Shown piece after piece: positions 42,749 to 51,942 of a stretch of 64,000 nt of DNA (position 1 is its first letter; each line of letters begins with the position of its first letter). Where the stretch lies: positions 23,591 through 87,590 of the forward strand of contig JALOBE010000009.1 of NCBI GenBank assembly GCA_023228425.1. The letters are read 5' to 3'. Under the pieces are notes generated by a model. The model had not been told where the DNA came from. It did no database searches and worked only from the letters and a program-made list of their open reading frames with translations. The translations under genes were made by a program, and so were the position numbers. This DNA comes from Syntrophales bacterium. GTDB taxonomy: Bacteria > Desulfobacterota > Syntrophia > Syntrophales > UBA2210.

Positions 42749-43405
42749 CTATTCCCTTACGCGATAGATCGAACGGTGGGCCTCTGTATCGGCGCGGTGG
42801 GCGGAGAGATCAGCGGCAACGGCGTCTAGTTTGGCAACTACGGTATCGAGTTTTGCTGCGGTGGCATCGCCCTGTGCCGCGACCTCATCGAGTTTTGCTG
42901 CGGTGGCATCTCCCTGTGCCGCGACCTTATCGAGTTTTGCTGCGGTAGCAACGCCTTGTGCCGCGACCTCATCGAGTTTTGCTGCGGTGGCATCTCCCTG
43001 TGCCGCGACCTTATCGAGTTTTGCTGCGGTGGCATCTCCCTGTGCCGCGACCTTATCGAGTTTTGCTGCGGTAGCAACGCCCTGTGCCGCGACGGCATCG
43101 AGTTTTGCTGCGGTAGCATCTCCTTGTGCCGCGACGGCATCGAGTTTTGCTGCGGTGGCAACGCCCTGTGCCGCGACCTCGCCGAGCTTGGCCACCACGC
43201 AGTCGATCCGATCATCAAGTCGTTGTTCCACCTTGTTGAGCTTCTGATTCAGGGTCTCTACCTTGAAGTCCACCACCTTAATCTTCTCACACAGCTCTTC
43301 TCGGGTTTTCTTGATCTCCCGGTGAAGCGCGTCATGTCCTTCAAGAACGAGATCGAATTTCCCATTGATGTCTTCCAGCAGTATTTCAAGATTACCTTTT
43401 TCCAT
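42749..43405 (-). CDS. Coiled-coil protein with eight 14-residue tandem repeats
   Basis: 218 residues. Residues 1-70 are charged helix (EDINGKFDLVLEGHDALHRE); residues 75-185 repeat a 14-residue unit of the type VAAQGDATAAKLDE; the rest is helical. No signal or membrane segment. The N-terminal part resembles small bacterial coiled-coil proteins that vary in repeat number between strains. Ribosome-site evidence is weak (ATG at 43405, GAGGAT upstream). Function unknown. Confidence 0.7.
   Translation of the reverse strand: MEKGNLEILLEDINGKFDLVLEGHDALHREIKKTREELCEKIKVVDFKVETLNQKLNKVEQRLDDRIDCVVAKLGEVAAQGVATAAKLDAVAAQGDATAAKLDAVAAQGVATAAKLDKVAAQGDATAAKLDKVAAQGDATAAKLDEVAAQGVATAAKLDKVAAQGDATAAKLDEVAAQGDATAAKLDTVVAKLDAVAADLSAHRADTEAHRSIYRVRE
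42848..43183. repeat. Eight tandem copies of a 42-bp unit
   Basis: Units begin with GAGTTTTGCTGCGGTRGCAW at 42848, 42890, 42932, 42974, 43016, 43058, 43100 and 43142. They fall into a few variant types (ACCTCATC, ACCTTATC, ACGGCATC ends) arranged in mixed order, suggesting slippage plus unequal exchange. The period of 42 keeps the frame. Confidence 0.95.
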
Positions 43406-43450
43406 CGCTCATCCTCTCCACAGGGGTTATGGGTCAGGTCTTGCCCCATT

Positions 43451-43592
43451 CGTACAAAGCGCCCCAGCCCGCTTCCGGCGGGCCTGCATCATACAACTGA
43501 CGTGCCGTAAGCGGGCATCGTTGAGTATGTGTGCTGTGTGATTTCATATACGCACGCCTATGCCTATGGTACCGAAAAGCCGAAAAACGTCC
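43451..43592 (-). repeat. Dispersed repeat family R1, copy C (long form, inverted)
   Basis: Reverse complement matches 22958-23090, including CTTACGGCACGTCAGTTGTA and the GC hairpin. It occupies most of the gap between the two coiled-coil genes. Confidence 0.75.
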
Positions 43593-43664
43593 GATAGAGG
43601 ATGGCTTCGTAGCAAAGTTACCGAAGAATGGAGGAGGGGACAGTCCGGGTTCGTTCGGGCTATT

Positions 43665-44372
43665 TCAAATAGATTCCGCAGGTGTCTCCCCGGAAGCGCC
43701 ATTTCCGGCTTCAGGCGTCACAAGCTGCTGAATGGCGTCCAGTCGTTCTTTTAGGATCTTCACCTGATCCTCCAACTCCCGCGCCTGTTTTACGCAGTTC
43801 TTGTTTTCCTCGAGTATCGCCTCATAGTGCCCCGTGCCGGACTGCAACTGCTCGATTTCCTGTCTGAGGGCGTCCCGTTCAAGGATCGCCTCCCGGAGTT
43901 CTGCTTCGAGTCGTTCCTTTTCTTTCGTCAGGTCATCACGGTCTTCCAGCGCGGATTGCAACGCGGTGTTTTTCCCCTCGAGCAGTCTCAGTTCCTCTGT
44001 AAGGTGGTTGACCTGTTCCGTGAGTTCCTTGTTTTTGTTTGTGATGGTCGCCGCTGTTTCTCGTTCCCTGGTCAATGAGGCGACCTGGGATTCGAGCTTC
44101 GTGATCTGTTCGTTGAGTTTGTCCGGGCCTTTCTTGATCGTAACATTGAGGTCTGCGAGTTCCTTCTGAAGGGCCTCGGTTTTTTTGAGGAGTTCCCGGT
44201 TTGCCGCTTCAATGGTCGTTATGTGCTCCGCGGCCTTGGTGAGACAGGGCCTGTAGTCGGGCTGTTCCCCCCGCTCCACACCCCAGATGTAGAAGCCGAG
44301 TCCGACTCCTACGACGAACAATACCGCGAGCAGAACAAGGTGGACAATAATTACTTTTTTTTCTCTGATCAT
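43665..44372 (-). CDS. Membrane-anchored coiled-coil protein
   Basis: 235 residues. The ATG at 44372 has GGGAGA upstream; the longer frame lacks a ribosome site. One transmembrane helix at about residues 6-29, then 180 residues of heptad-rich coiled coil with no Cys-rich or enzymatic motif. The topology suggests a periplasmic rod or a scaffold. Not co-transcribed with an obvious partner. Function unknown. Confidence 0.68.
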   Translation of the reverse strand: MIREKKVIIVHLVLLAVLFVVGVGLGFYIWGVERGEQPDYRPCLTKAAEHITTIEAANRELLKKTEALQKELADLNVTIKKGPDKLNEQITKLESQVASLTRERETAATITNKNKELTEQVNHLTEELRLLEGKNTALQSALEDRDDLTKEKERLEAELREAILERDALRQEIEQLQSGTGHYEAILEENKNCVKQARELEDQVKILKERLDAIQQLVTPEAGNGASGETPAESI

Positions 44373-44720
44373 GGCGCTCTCCCGTATCATTTTTCCCTTC
44401 TTTTCATGGTCCATAGTCGGGGCGTGATTGCACTTCTTCTCGAAACGGCATGGCAGAGTCGGGATTCGGCCGGTCCCGTGAGCGAGGGTTGCAAAAAACC
44501 GCCCTGTGTCAACAAAGCGGATTCCCGTTTCTCTCGAGGCCCTTCAGACCGGAATCACCGGTTGCCCGCCCGGAGCCGGCTGTCGCAATAGACTACAGGT
44601 TACTGTATATTCCGTCATGCCCGAGAAGTCAAGGCGCGAACACGGGGAACCTATTTCTTTGACCGGTCTGTTAAATTCGTATACATTTCACCCTGCAGGT
44701 GTTGCCCGGTATTGGTTCTT
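44373..44720. other. Gene-free stretch
   Basis: About 350 bp between divergent genes. No convincing frame; short plus-strand frames lack ribosome sites. No promoter strong enough to call. Confidence 0.4.
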
Positions 44721-44773
44721 CACGTCAGTTGTGTGATGCAGGCCCGCCGGAGGCGGGCCGGGGCGCTTTGTAC
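44721..44773 (+). repeat. Dispersed repeat family R1, copy D (short form)
   Basis: CACGTCAGTTGTGTGATGCA followed by GGCCCGCCGGAGGCGGGCC and GGGGCGCTTTGTACG. Lies just upstream of the BrkB/YihY gene. Confidence 0.75.
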
Positions 44774-44812
44774 GGGTTCATCAGCGACGAGAGGAAGGAA
44801 AAGGCATAAAAC

Positions 44813-46150
44813 ATGAGCAAAATCATGGAGACAGCCCGAGAGTTGATTGATTTTATCAGACATGACGTCTGGAGGGTGAGAATCAAGGACATGCCTCGGA
44901 AAAAGTCATTTCTCATCCGGCAGCTACGGATATTTATCCTCGCGGTCCGCGGTTTTGACGAGGACAAGTGTCTCTTGAGGGCTTCGGCTCTCACCTTCTA
45001 TTCACTGATTTCAATCGTTCCCGTGCTGGCGATGTTCTTCGGCGTGGCAAAGGGATTCGGGTTCGAGAAACGTCTTGAAAGGCAGCTGCTGGAGCAGTTC
45101 CAGGGGCATGAAGATGTCATCATGCAGGTTATCGGCTTTTCCGAATCGCTGCTTGCCAACACGAAAGGGGGACTGATTGCCGGTGTGGGCGTCATCATCC
45201 TGTTCTACGCGGTCATCAAGGTTCTCGGCCACATCGAAACATCCTTCAACGATATCTGGGGAATCCAGGAGCCAAGAAGCCTGGGAAGAAAGTTCAGTGA
45301 TTACCTTTCGGTCATGCTGCTGTGCCCGATTCTGATTATCCTGTCAAGCAGCGTTACGGTTTTCATCACTACCCAGGTAACGATGATCATGGAGAAGATC
45401 GCTCTCCTCGGGATATTCAGCCCGGTCATATCCTTCGTGCTCACGCTGCTGCCGTACGGTATCGTCTGGGTGCTGTTTTCTTTCCTTTATATCTTCATGC
45501 CCAATACGAAGGTGCATCTGTCCTCGGGAATCCTCGCGGGAATCATAGCCGGAACCATGTACCAGCTCGTTCAGTTCGGCTACATCGCGTTCCAGGTGGG
45601 AGCATCGAAATACAACGCCATCTACGGCAGTTTCGCGGCGCTGCCCTTGTTCCTTGTCTGGTTGCAGTTGAGCTGGTTCATAGTGCTTTTCGGGGCGGAG
45701 TATTCGTTCGCCCGCCAGAATGTGGACACCTATGAATTCGAGCCTGACTCGCTCAAGATAAGTCCTTCCCGCAGGAGACTTTTCACCCTTCAGACAGCCT
45801 ATCTGCTGGTATCGAATTTCGCGGAAGGAGGGAAGCCCCTGACAGCCAACGACATTTGCCATCGACTTGAAATCCCGATTCGCCTGGTGCATCTGATACT
45901 TTCCGACCTTATGGCCGCCGGAATCGTCAATGCCACAGAGACCGACGGATACAGGGAACCCGGGTACCAGCCCGCCAGGGACATCAATACGCTCACCGTT
46001 CAGTTCGTTCTCGATGCCCTTGACAACAGCGGGACGGAATCAATTCCCGCGGCCAGGACCGATGAGCTGGAAACCCTTTCGGAAATACTTCAAACCTTCA
46101 GGGACGACATGGCTCGATCCCCGGCTAACCGCCTGCTGCGGAACCTGTAG
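44813..46150 (+). CDS. YihY/BrkB-family inner-membrane protein with a C-terminal winged-helix-like domain
   Basis: 445 residues; ATG behind AAGGAAAAGG. Residues 30-310 have six transmembrane helices with the family motifs RASALTFYSLISIVP and YNAIYGSFAALPLFLVWLQL. Once called RNase BN, the family has no proven RNase activity. The last 120 residues are soluble: about 320-390 resembles a small winged helix (LTANDICHRLEIPIRLVHLI, LMAAGIVN). Such fusions occur in related anaerobes. Function unknown. Confidence 0.85.
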   Translation: MSKIMETARELIDFIRHDVWRVRIKDMPRKKSFLIRQLRIFILAVRGFDEDKCLLRASALTFYSLISIVPVLAMFFGVAKGFGFEKRLERQLLEQFQGHEDVIMQVIGFSESLLANTKGGLIAGVGVIILFYAVIKVLGHIETSFNDIWGIQEPRSLGRKFSDYLSVMLLCPILIILSSSVTVFITTQVTMIMEKIALLGIFSPVISFVLTLLPYGIVWVLFSFLYIFMPNTKVHLSSGILAGIIAGTMYQLVQFGYIAFQVGASKYNAIYGSFAALPLFLVWLQLSWFIVLFGAEYSFARQNVDTYEFEPDSLKISPSRRRLFTLQTAYLLVSNFAEGGKPLTANDICHRLEIPIRLVHLILSDLMAAGIVNATETDGYREPGYQPARDINTLTVQFVLDALDNSGTESIPAARTDELETLSEILQTFRDDMARSPANRLLRNL

Positions 46151-46181
46151 CGAGAAAGGGGAGCCGTGCCGCCCCGCCCCG

Positions 46182-47456
46182 TCAGAACGTTTCATGGATG
46201 TAGACACACAGATCGGCCAGCCTGTTCGTGTAACTCCCGTACTCGTTGTCGTACCAGCCGAATATCTTCGCGTGGGTGACGGGGACGCGAAGCAGCGGGT
46301 CCTGCAGGCTTTTTATCAGGTCCGGTGACAATCCGGGAACCTCGGACAGATCCACGTTTATAAAGCCCGTTCGCGTATGTGTTTCAGAGGCTTCAATGAT
46401 CACCGACGCCGGATCACCGATGAAATCGGAAGAAACGTTCTGTTCCATCGTGAATTTCAGGAGGCCTTTCTGTTTGCCCTCGGCGGCTTCGCGATAGACG
46501 TCGTTGAGGACCTGGGCGGTGATGTTTCCACTGCCGTGCCTGAGTATTCTCGACTGGAAGGTGACGTTCAGTATGATAAGCGATTCAGTGGGAATCGGAA
46601 TCCTGACCGAGTCTCCCATGAAGCCTATCTCTCCCACCTCGGGCATAACCTGTTCCAGGGCCTCGGCCGCGCCCGTCGAGGTGAGGATGATGTTGTTGAG
46701 TATGCTGCGTGTTTTCCTCAGGTCCTTGCTGTTTGCCCCGGGAACGGAGTCGAGTACGCTCTGGGAATTGGTCACGGCATGCACCGTCGAAAGCGATGCC
46801 GTCATGAGGGTCCTGGCTTCGAAATGCTCGATCAGCGGCAGAATCATGTGGGCCAGGGCCGTCGTCGTACAGGATGCCGCCGATACGATCGCGTGCATCC
46901 CCGGATCGAAACGGGTGTGGTTGATGCCGTAGATCAAACTGGGGGAATCGGGCGGTATCTTCGCGAGCTTGTCCCCGGTTTTGAAGGGTGCTGAATTGAC
47001 CACCACGCGGGCGCCGGAGGCCAGGTGGCCGCGAAGTGATCCGCCGGGGGTATCCGGCGGGAATGTCGGGTCTTTGAACGCTCCCGTACACTCCACGACG
47101 AGTTCCGCTCCGGAATCCCGCCAGGGGATATCAGCGGGATTCCGGTGTTCCCTCAGGATGGTCACCGGAATTCCGTCGATACGGAGTTCACCCTGTTTCT
47201 CATTCACGATTTCGATAATCCGTTCCGCCCTGTGCCCGTAAAGGAATCTGTGCAGCGGTCCGTAGGTTGAGTCCTTCTCTATCATTTCAGCTACGGCCTG
47301 AAGGCCGATTCCTACGGCTCGTCCCTGGTTGACGACGATACGGCCGAAGTATTTCCGGCCCACGTGGTGCCAAAGCGTCAATTTCCCGATTCGCCCGAGG
47401 CCGTTGATGCCGAGAGTCGGGCCTGAAGGTGTGGTTTCCGTCATGGTGGCAGTCAT
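46182..47456 (-). CDS. Glyceraldehyde-3-phosphate dehydrogenase-like protein, atypical
   Basis: 424 residues, longer than the usual 330-340. NAD-binding GINGLGRIGK near residue 15; catalytic region SAASCTTTALAHM with Cys, where SNASCTTN is usual; STVHAVTNSQ and WYDNEYGSYTNRL match the family. Insertions occur in the NAD domain and before the catalytic Cys (ECTGAFKDPTFPPDTPGGSL). It may be an authentic GAPDH or a paralogue acting on another phosphorylated aldehyde. It lies after the PPDK-like gene in the same direction (about 60 bp), suggesting a shared carbon-metabolism operon. Confidence 0.8.
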   Translation of the reverse strand: MTATMTETTPSGPTLGINGLGRIGKLTLWHHVGRKYFGRIVVNQGRAVGIGLQAVAEMIEKDSTYGPLHRFLYGHRAERIIEIVNEKQGELRIDGIPVTILREHRNPADIPWRDSGAELVVECTGAFKDPTFPPDTPGGSLRGHLASGARVVVNSAPFKTGDKLAKIPPDSPSLIYGINHTRFDPGMHAIVSAASCTTTALAHMILPLIEHFEARTLMTASLSTVHAVTNSQSVLDSVPGANSKDLRKTRSILNNIILTSTGAAEALEQVMPEVGEIGFMGDSVRIPIPTESLIILNVTFQSRILRHGSGNITAQVLNDVYREAAEGKQKGLLKFTMEQNVSSDFIGDPASVIIEASETHTRTGFINVDLSEVPGLSPDLIKSLQDPLLRVPVTHAKIFGWYDNEYGSYTNRLADLCVYIHETF

Positions 47457-47517
47457 ATTCTTTCCCCGTTCAGTGCCGTGGTTGTCGTTTCAAATCGGAT
47501 GTCTCCGTACAAAGTCC

Positions 47518-50500
47518 TCAATGCTGTGTCTCGTGAAAGGGCATTGTTTCGTGACGTCCCAAATAGATGAACCCGTTGCGGCCGTCAAGCCCGATCCAGT
47601 CGCCGCTTCTGATTACATGCTCCCGGAGCCGGCTTTTTGATTCTTCTTCATTCACCACGAGTTGCTGGCATCCCACAACGCAGGTCTTTCCGAGCCGGTA
47701 GGCGGCCACGGCCGCGTGCGACGTGCTCCCCCCCCGCGCGGTCAGTACCCCGTCCACCTTGAGGACCATGTCGATATCTTCCGGGACCGTATCAGGTTTG
47801 ATCATGATGAGGGGTACACCGGGATGACGCCGCCGCAGGTCGTCCACTTCCTCGACGCGGTGAACGGCGATGCCCGACAAGGCGCCGCCCCCGACGGCTA
47901 TGCCGGTTCCCGCAAGTCCTTTCTTGAGGCTCGGTGTGGGAACAAATATGCGAAGATTTTCATCTTCAGGCGGGGTCATGTCCCTGGTCTGCAGAATGTA
48001 GAGATCTTCAGGATTCGGCCCTTCAAAAGTAAACTCTATTTCCTGGTGACTGAATCCCCTCCGGGTGACCAGTTCATCGGCGAGCTCCTTCAGGCGATGG
48101 TACACGTGGGGGAAGCTTTTTTCCAGGCTCTGGTCGCCCTCGATCTTCTCCGCGATTCTCTGCTCCTCGGAAATGGGGTGGGTCGTCACCAGCCCGGAAA
48201 CAACATCCTCTCCCTGGATGCAGACCATGTAATCCCCGTAGAGCGTTACCCGTGAATCGGGCTTCTTGGGATTGCGGGTGAATACCACGCCGGTTCCCGA
48301 CCCTGTGTTGCGGTTCCCGAAGACCATCTGCTGGACGATCACCGCGGTTCCCCACTCTCCGGCAATGTTCATGGCTTCCCGGTACAGGGAGGCCGTCTCG
48401 GATTGCCATGAATCCAGCACACGGTCGATGGCGATCTGAAGCTGTTCCCAGGGGTTCGTGGGGAGTTGCAGGGATGCCTCCTCGAGGAGACCCTTGTAGG
48501 CGTACACCAGCTCTTTCAACTGCTCCGGCAGGAGTTCCCGCTTGAAGGCGGCGTTGTGCGCCCGTTTTGTCCTGGACATGATCGCGTCGAAACGGTCCCG
48601 CGGGATGCCGTAGGACATGCCGAAACGCTGCAGGAACCTTCGGTAATTATCCCATGCCGCCCAGGGTTCGGACACCATGCGTTCAACGATTTCTTCGTTG
48701 ATTCCTATGTTCAGGAATGTTTCCATCATGCCCGGCATGGTGATTGTCGAGCCGCTGCGGACGGAAAGCAGCAGAGGGCGGTTCGGGTCCCCGAATTTCC
48801 TGCCGCTCGCCCGTTCCAGCCGCAGGATTTCTTCCCGAAGTCGTCGGTAGTAATCCGAAGCCGCCGCGTCGTAGGCCATAATCGCCGAACGGCAACGGAA
48901 AAATTCCGTGGTTACTATGAAGCCCGGCGGTACGGGATATCCGAAAGAGCGCAGGCACTTGAGGAAGTAGCCCTTGTTCCCCAGGTAGATCTGGGTGTCC
49001 ATGAGTGTGTTTGTCGAATCAAGGGAAACAAAGCATCGTTCGGGATTGTAGCTGAGAAGGAGCGTGCGTGTGTTACGGTCCAGGCTCTGGCTCTCCTTCG
49101 CCAGTCCCGCGATGACCCTTCCTATGAAATTGTCCAGTTTCTGGATCAGGAACCGCGTCGCCAGGTGGTCCCGTATGAACCATTCCGATGCCTGGTGGTA
49201 GATTTCTTCCCTGGTGGAACCCGGGGAAGGCGTGAAGGGCAGGGGCGTTTTGTTTTCTATGAGCTGAAAGATCACCGGTCGCAGATTGCCTTCATGAACG
49301 CCTATATACTGCGTCTGGATGATTTCCTTAACGGCCTTGGCGATGAACTGAAAAATGTTGAGATACTGGTCGACGGTGATTCGTCTGCTTTCCAGGGCGT
49401 GCCTCAACATGTCGAGGTTTGCCGCCGCCGCCTCCACCGCTATTCCGTCAAGCCGCAGGGACCCCATGAAGTACCGCAGGATACCGTGGACCTTCCTCAG
49501 GGTTGTGTGTGTTATGAACGTCAGGTTGACTCCCGCCGTAATTTCGTCGAAAAGGCCGTCGGCGAGACTTTCCAGCCGGAAAGTAAGCGCCATGCTGTCG
49601 AACTTCTTCTCCCCGTACCTGCCGTACATGGAGGGGATGCCTGCCGCGATGTGCCGCTTTCTGTAGATCTCTTCCCGGGGTTTCGTTTTTTCGGAAGAAA
49701 GAACCGTATCCTTAAGCCTCGACAGAAGGTCGTTTATCAGCTCCAGGGATCCTTCAAGATTCTGTTTTTTCAGGCGATTTTCAAGCTCGTCGAGGATGTA
49801 GGGGTCAAAGAGATGTGATTCCCGGAGATCCTTCATGATTCCGTGGTGTTGAATCGTGTATTTTTTCACCAGGAGACGGTAGAGCCGTATCAGCAGTTCC
49901 GCCTTTCGCCCGATCCTGTCCGGCACATCTTCCGAGCCGCGGACGAGTTCCCGCACTTCATTGTCCGAGAGGGCCGACAGGCAGCCCACGCGTGCGCCGT
50001 CCCCGCTGAAGATACGCTTGAAAAGGGGAGCCATCTCCTCCCGGAACGGATCATCTTTCATGATCCGGTCATAGACTTCTTCCGGCAGATGGTCCCGAAG
50101 GATCTCCCTGTCCCCGTCGTGCCAGTATTCGATGATCTTCCCGACAAAATCCACTATCCGGTTGTTGCTTTCCACGTGGCTTTGCTTGCGCAGGAAGTGG
50201 ATCAACAGATCCTTCCGGCCGGATATTTCGTCCACCTCCGTCGAGACGTCCCGCAGTTCTCCTTCGGCTCCTATTTCGTGGAAATAGACCGGGAAGAGGC
50301 GTGCCAGGGCCTTGACCAGAGCGTACGAGGAACTGACGTCCGCCGCGAGCAGGAGCGAGATATCCTTTTGGAACAGGTTCGTGTCGGTTACAAACAGACC
50401 TCCCAGCTTCAGATGGATTATGAGCGCGGAAATCAACCTGTGGCTCCAGTCAGGATTCATCCGGATGAGAGAGAGCCAGACCCGCAGGTTTTTCATGTGC

Positions 50501-51750
50501 AGGGGGTTCGCCATGACCTGCCAGTCCCGTGTCACACCCTGAATGTCCGGCGGTTCGAAGCCCAGCCTGATGACGCTGTCGATAAACGTCTCCACGAGCT
50601 GACTGTTCCCGGTCATGTAAACCTCGCGGCCGATGGTAAGAACGGAGTCCAGCACGGCGTTCCGGTATCGCCCTGATTTTTCCCTGAGACTGTCCATGAC
50701 GTCCTTCAGGAACTCGATCAACAGGATTTCGTCCTGGCTGCGGATATTTTCGAAACAGTGTCCGAGTTCTCTCAGGATCGTTTCATTCTGGTCAGACAGG
50801 GCTTCGATCTCGAGAAGATGCAGGAGGAATCGGGTCTTGTCCATAGATGACAGGGGAATGCTCGGATCCTCCATGTCACGGGCCACCTTCAGATGCTCCC
50901 GTTCTATACTCGCGAAATCAGGCAGGGAGAGAGAGCGCCGCAGGGAGGAGAAGGGATCGTCCTGAAGCTCTTTCTCGAGTGCGGCAAGTTCCCTCAGGAG
51001 TTTCCGGAAACGGGCCGGTGACAGGGGTTTGAGCTGATCCCGGTAATCCTTTCCTCCCAGGAGCCGGTCCTTCTCGCGATGGAGCCATGCCTCGAGACTT
51101 TCCCGTGAAAGCCAGACCTCGATGTTGCGCCTCTGGCAGAAAAGATACAGTCCGGCGAGGACTTCCGGGTCAAAAGACACGGAGGCCGCCATGACCCGCT
51201 CTATAAATTTACGGATTTTCGAGGTTCCCCGGGCGGCAAAGGCAGGTTTGTCCGCGAGCCGCTCCTTGAGGCCCGAGAAGGCCTGGTTGACTATCACTCC
51301 GCCCGACGGGTTCTTCAGGAGAACCAGCTCGGCAAAATCAAAAAAGGTGGAGAAGCAGCGTGTTTTCCTGGCCCCCGGTGAGCTTTTTTCCAGGCACATA
51401 AAGAGCAGCCTGAAAAAGATGGAAAAGGCGTCCGGGGCCCTGTGATGTTCGTTGTAGTAATAAAAGTCTCCCAACGCCCGGCTTCGAAGAGGTTCTACGA
51501 TTTCATCCCAGTTGGCGTAGGGATGGTTGACTTCGTGGAGGAGCGACTCCGTTTCCTTGCGTATTCCGACCCTGTCTCCTATGATGTCCAGGAGGAGCTT
51601 CTGATCAGGCTGAATATAGCCCGGAAAAGCTGTTCGCTGAAGGTTTATATAGAGCGCTCCCGAGGAAATCGTCGTGTCATCCTTCGGGTTGGCCTTATAG
51701 AGAGGGTCGCGGTTTTCACCTTCCGTGGCTGTTTTTTGAGTCTCCGACAC
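47518..51750 (-). CDS. Very large PEP/pyruvate-binding protein (PPDK/PPS-like) with a ~930-residue unique N-terminus
   Basis: About 1410 residues from a GTG at 51750; ATG-type starts upstream (to 51873) cannot be excluded. The C-terminal third has the pyruvate phosphate dikinase nucleotide-binding domain (GNKGYFLKCLRSFGYPVPPG, LLSVRSGSTITMPGMMETFL) and the swivelling phosphohistidine domain (TARGGSTSHAAVAAYRLGK). The PEP-binding TIM barrel of true PPDK is missing. The N-terminal ~930 residues are helical and not recognised. It could be a phosphotransfer enzyme using another partner or a degraded/regulatory homologue. Followed by the GAPDH-like gene. Confidence 0.83.
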   Translation of the reverse strand: MSETQKTATEGENRDPLYKANPKDDTTISSGALYINLQRTAFPGYIQPDQKLLLDIIGDRVGIRKETESLLHEVNHPYANWDEIVEPLRSRALGDFYYYNEHHRAPDAFSIFFRLLFMCLEKSSPGARKTRCFSTFFDFAELVLLKNPSGGVIVNQAFSGLKERLADKPAFAARGTSKIRKFIERVMAASVSFDPEVLAGLYLFCQRRNIEVWLSRESLEAWLHREKDRLLGGKDYRDQLKPLSPARFRKLLRELAALEKELQDDPFSSLRRSLSLPDFASIEREHLKVARDMEDPSIPLSSMDKTRFLLHLLEIEALSDQNETILRELGHCFENIRSQDEILLIEFLKDVMDSLREKSGRYRNAVLDSVLTIGREVYMTGNSQLVETFIDSVIRLGFEPPDIQGVTRDWQVMANPLHMKNLRVWLSLIRMNPDWSHRLISALIIHLKLGGLFVTDTNLFQKDISLLLAADVSSSYALVKALARLFPVYFHEIGAEGELRDVSTEVDEISGRKDLLIHFLRKQSHVESNNRIVDFVGKIIEYWHDGDREILRDHLPEEVYDRIMKDDPFREEMAPLFKRIFSGDGARVGCLSALSDNEVRELVRGSEDVPDRIGRKAELLIRLYRLLVKKYTIQHHGIMKDLRESHLFDPYILDELENRLKKQNLEGSLELINDLLSRLKDTVLSSEKTKPREEIYRKRHIAAGIPSMYGRYGEKKFDSMALTFRLESLADGLFDEITAGVNLTFITHTTLRKVHGILRYFMGSLRLDGIAVEAAAANLDMLRHALESRRITVDQYLNIFQFIAKAVKEIIQTQYIGVHEGNLRPVIFQLIENKTPLPFTPSPGSTREEIYHQASEWFIRDHLATRFLIQKLDNFIGRVIAGLAKESQSLDRNTRTLLLSYNPERCFVSLDSTNTLMDTQIYLGNKGYFLKCLRSFGYPVPPGFIVTTEFFRCRSAIMAYDAAASDYYRRLREEILRLERASGRKFGDPNRPLLLSVRSGSTITMPGMMETFLNIGINEEIVERMVSEPWAAWDNYRRFLQRFGMSYGIPRDRFDAIMSRTKRAHNAAFKRELLPEQLKELVYAYKGLLEEASLQLPTNPWEQLQIAIDRVLDSWQSETASLYREAMNIAGEWGTAVIVQQMVFGNRNTGSGTGVVFTRNPKKPDSRVTLYGDYMVCIQGEDVVSGLVTTHPISEEQRIAEKIEGDQSLEKSFPHVYHRLKELADELVTRRGFSHQEIEFTFEGPNPEDLYILQTRDMTPPEDENLRIFVPTPSLKKGLAGTGIAVGGGALSGIAVHRVEEVDDLRRRHPGVPLIMIKPDTVPEDIDMVLKVDGVLTARGGSTSHAAVAAYRLGKTCVVGCQQLVVNEEESKSRLREHVIRSGDWIGLDGRNGFIYLGRHETMPFHETQH

Positions 51751-51942
51751 TTTCTTGTACCTTGCAATCAAATAAAAAACGGTTTCAACACAACTCCCTG
51801 AAACGGACGCTACCCTAGCAGAAGTGGCCTGGATTATCAATTGGGATAATTCTGACGAACTCCGGACTCGCATACCGGGCCGCTTTCTGGTACGCTCACC
51901 GCACTGCGGCGGCTAACCATGATAGAAATGAGGAGGGTCACC

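Noticed and set aside
42848..43183. CRISPR array
   Set aside because: The 42-bp units are directly adjacent with no unique spacers and lie in frame inside a gene.
48466..49818. 450-residue plus-strand frame opposite the PPDK-like gene
   Set aside because: Antisense to the large coding region, low-complexity charged residues, no start signals.
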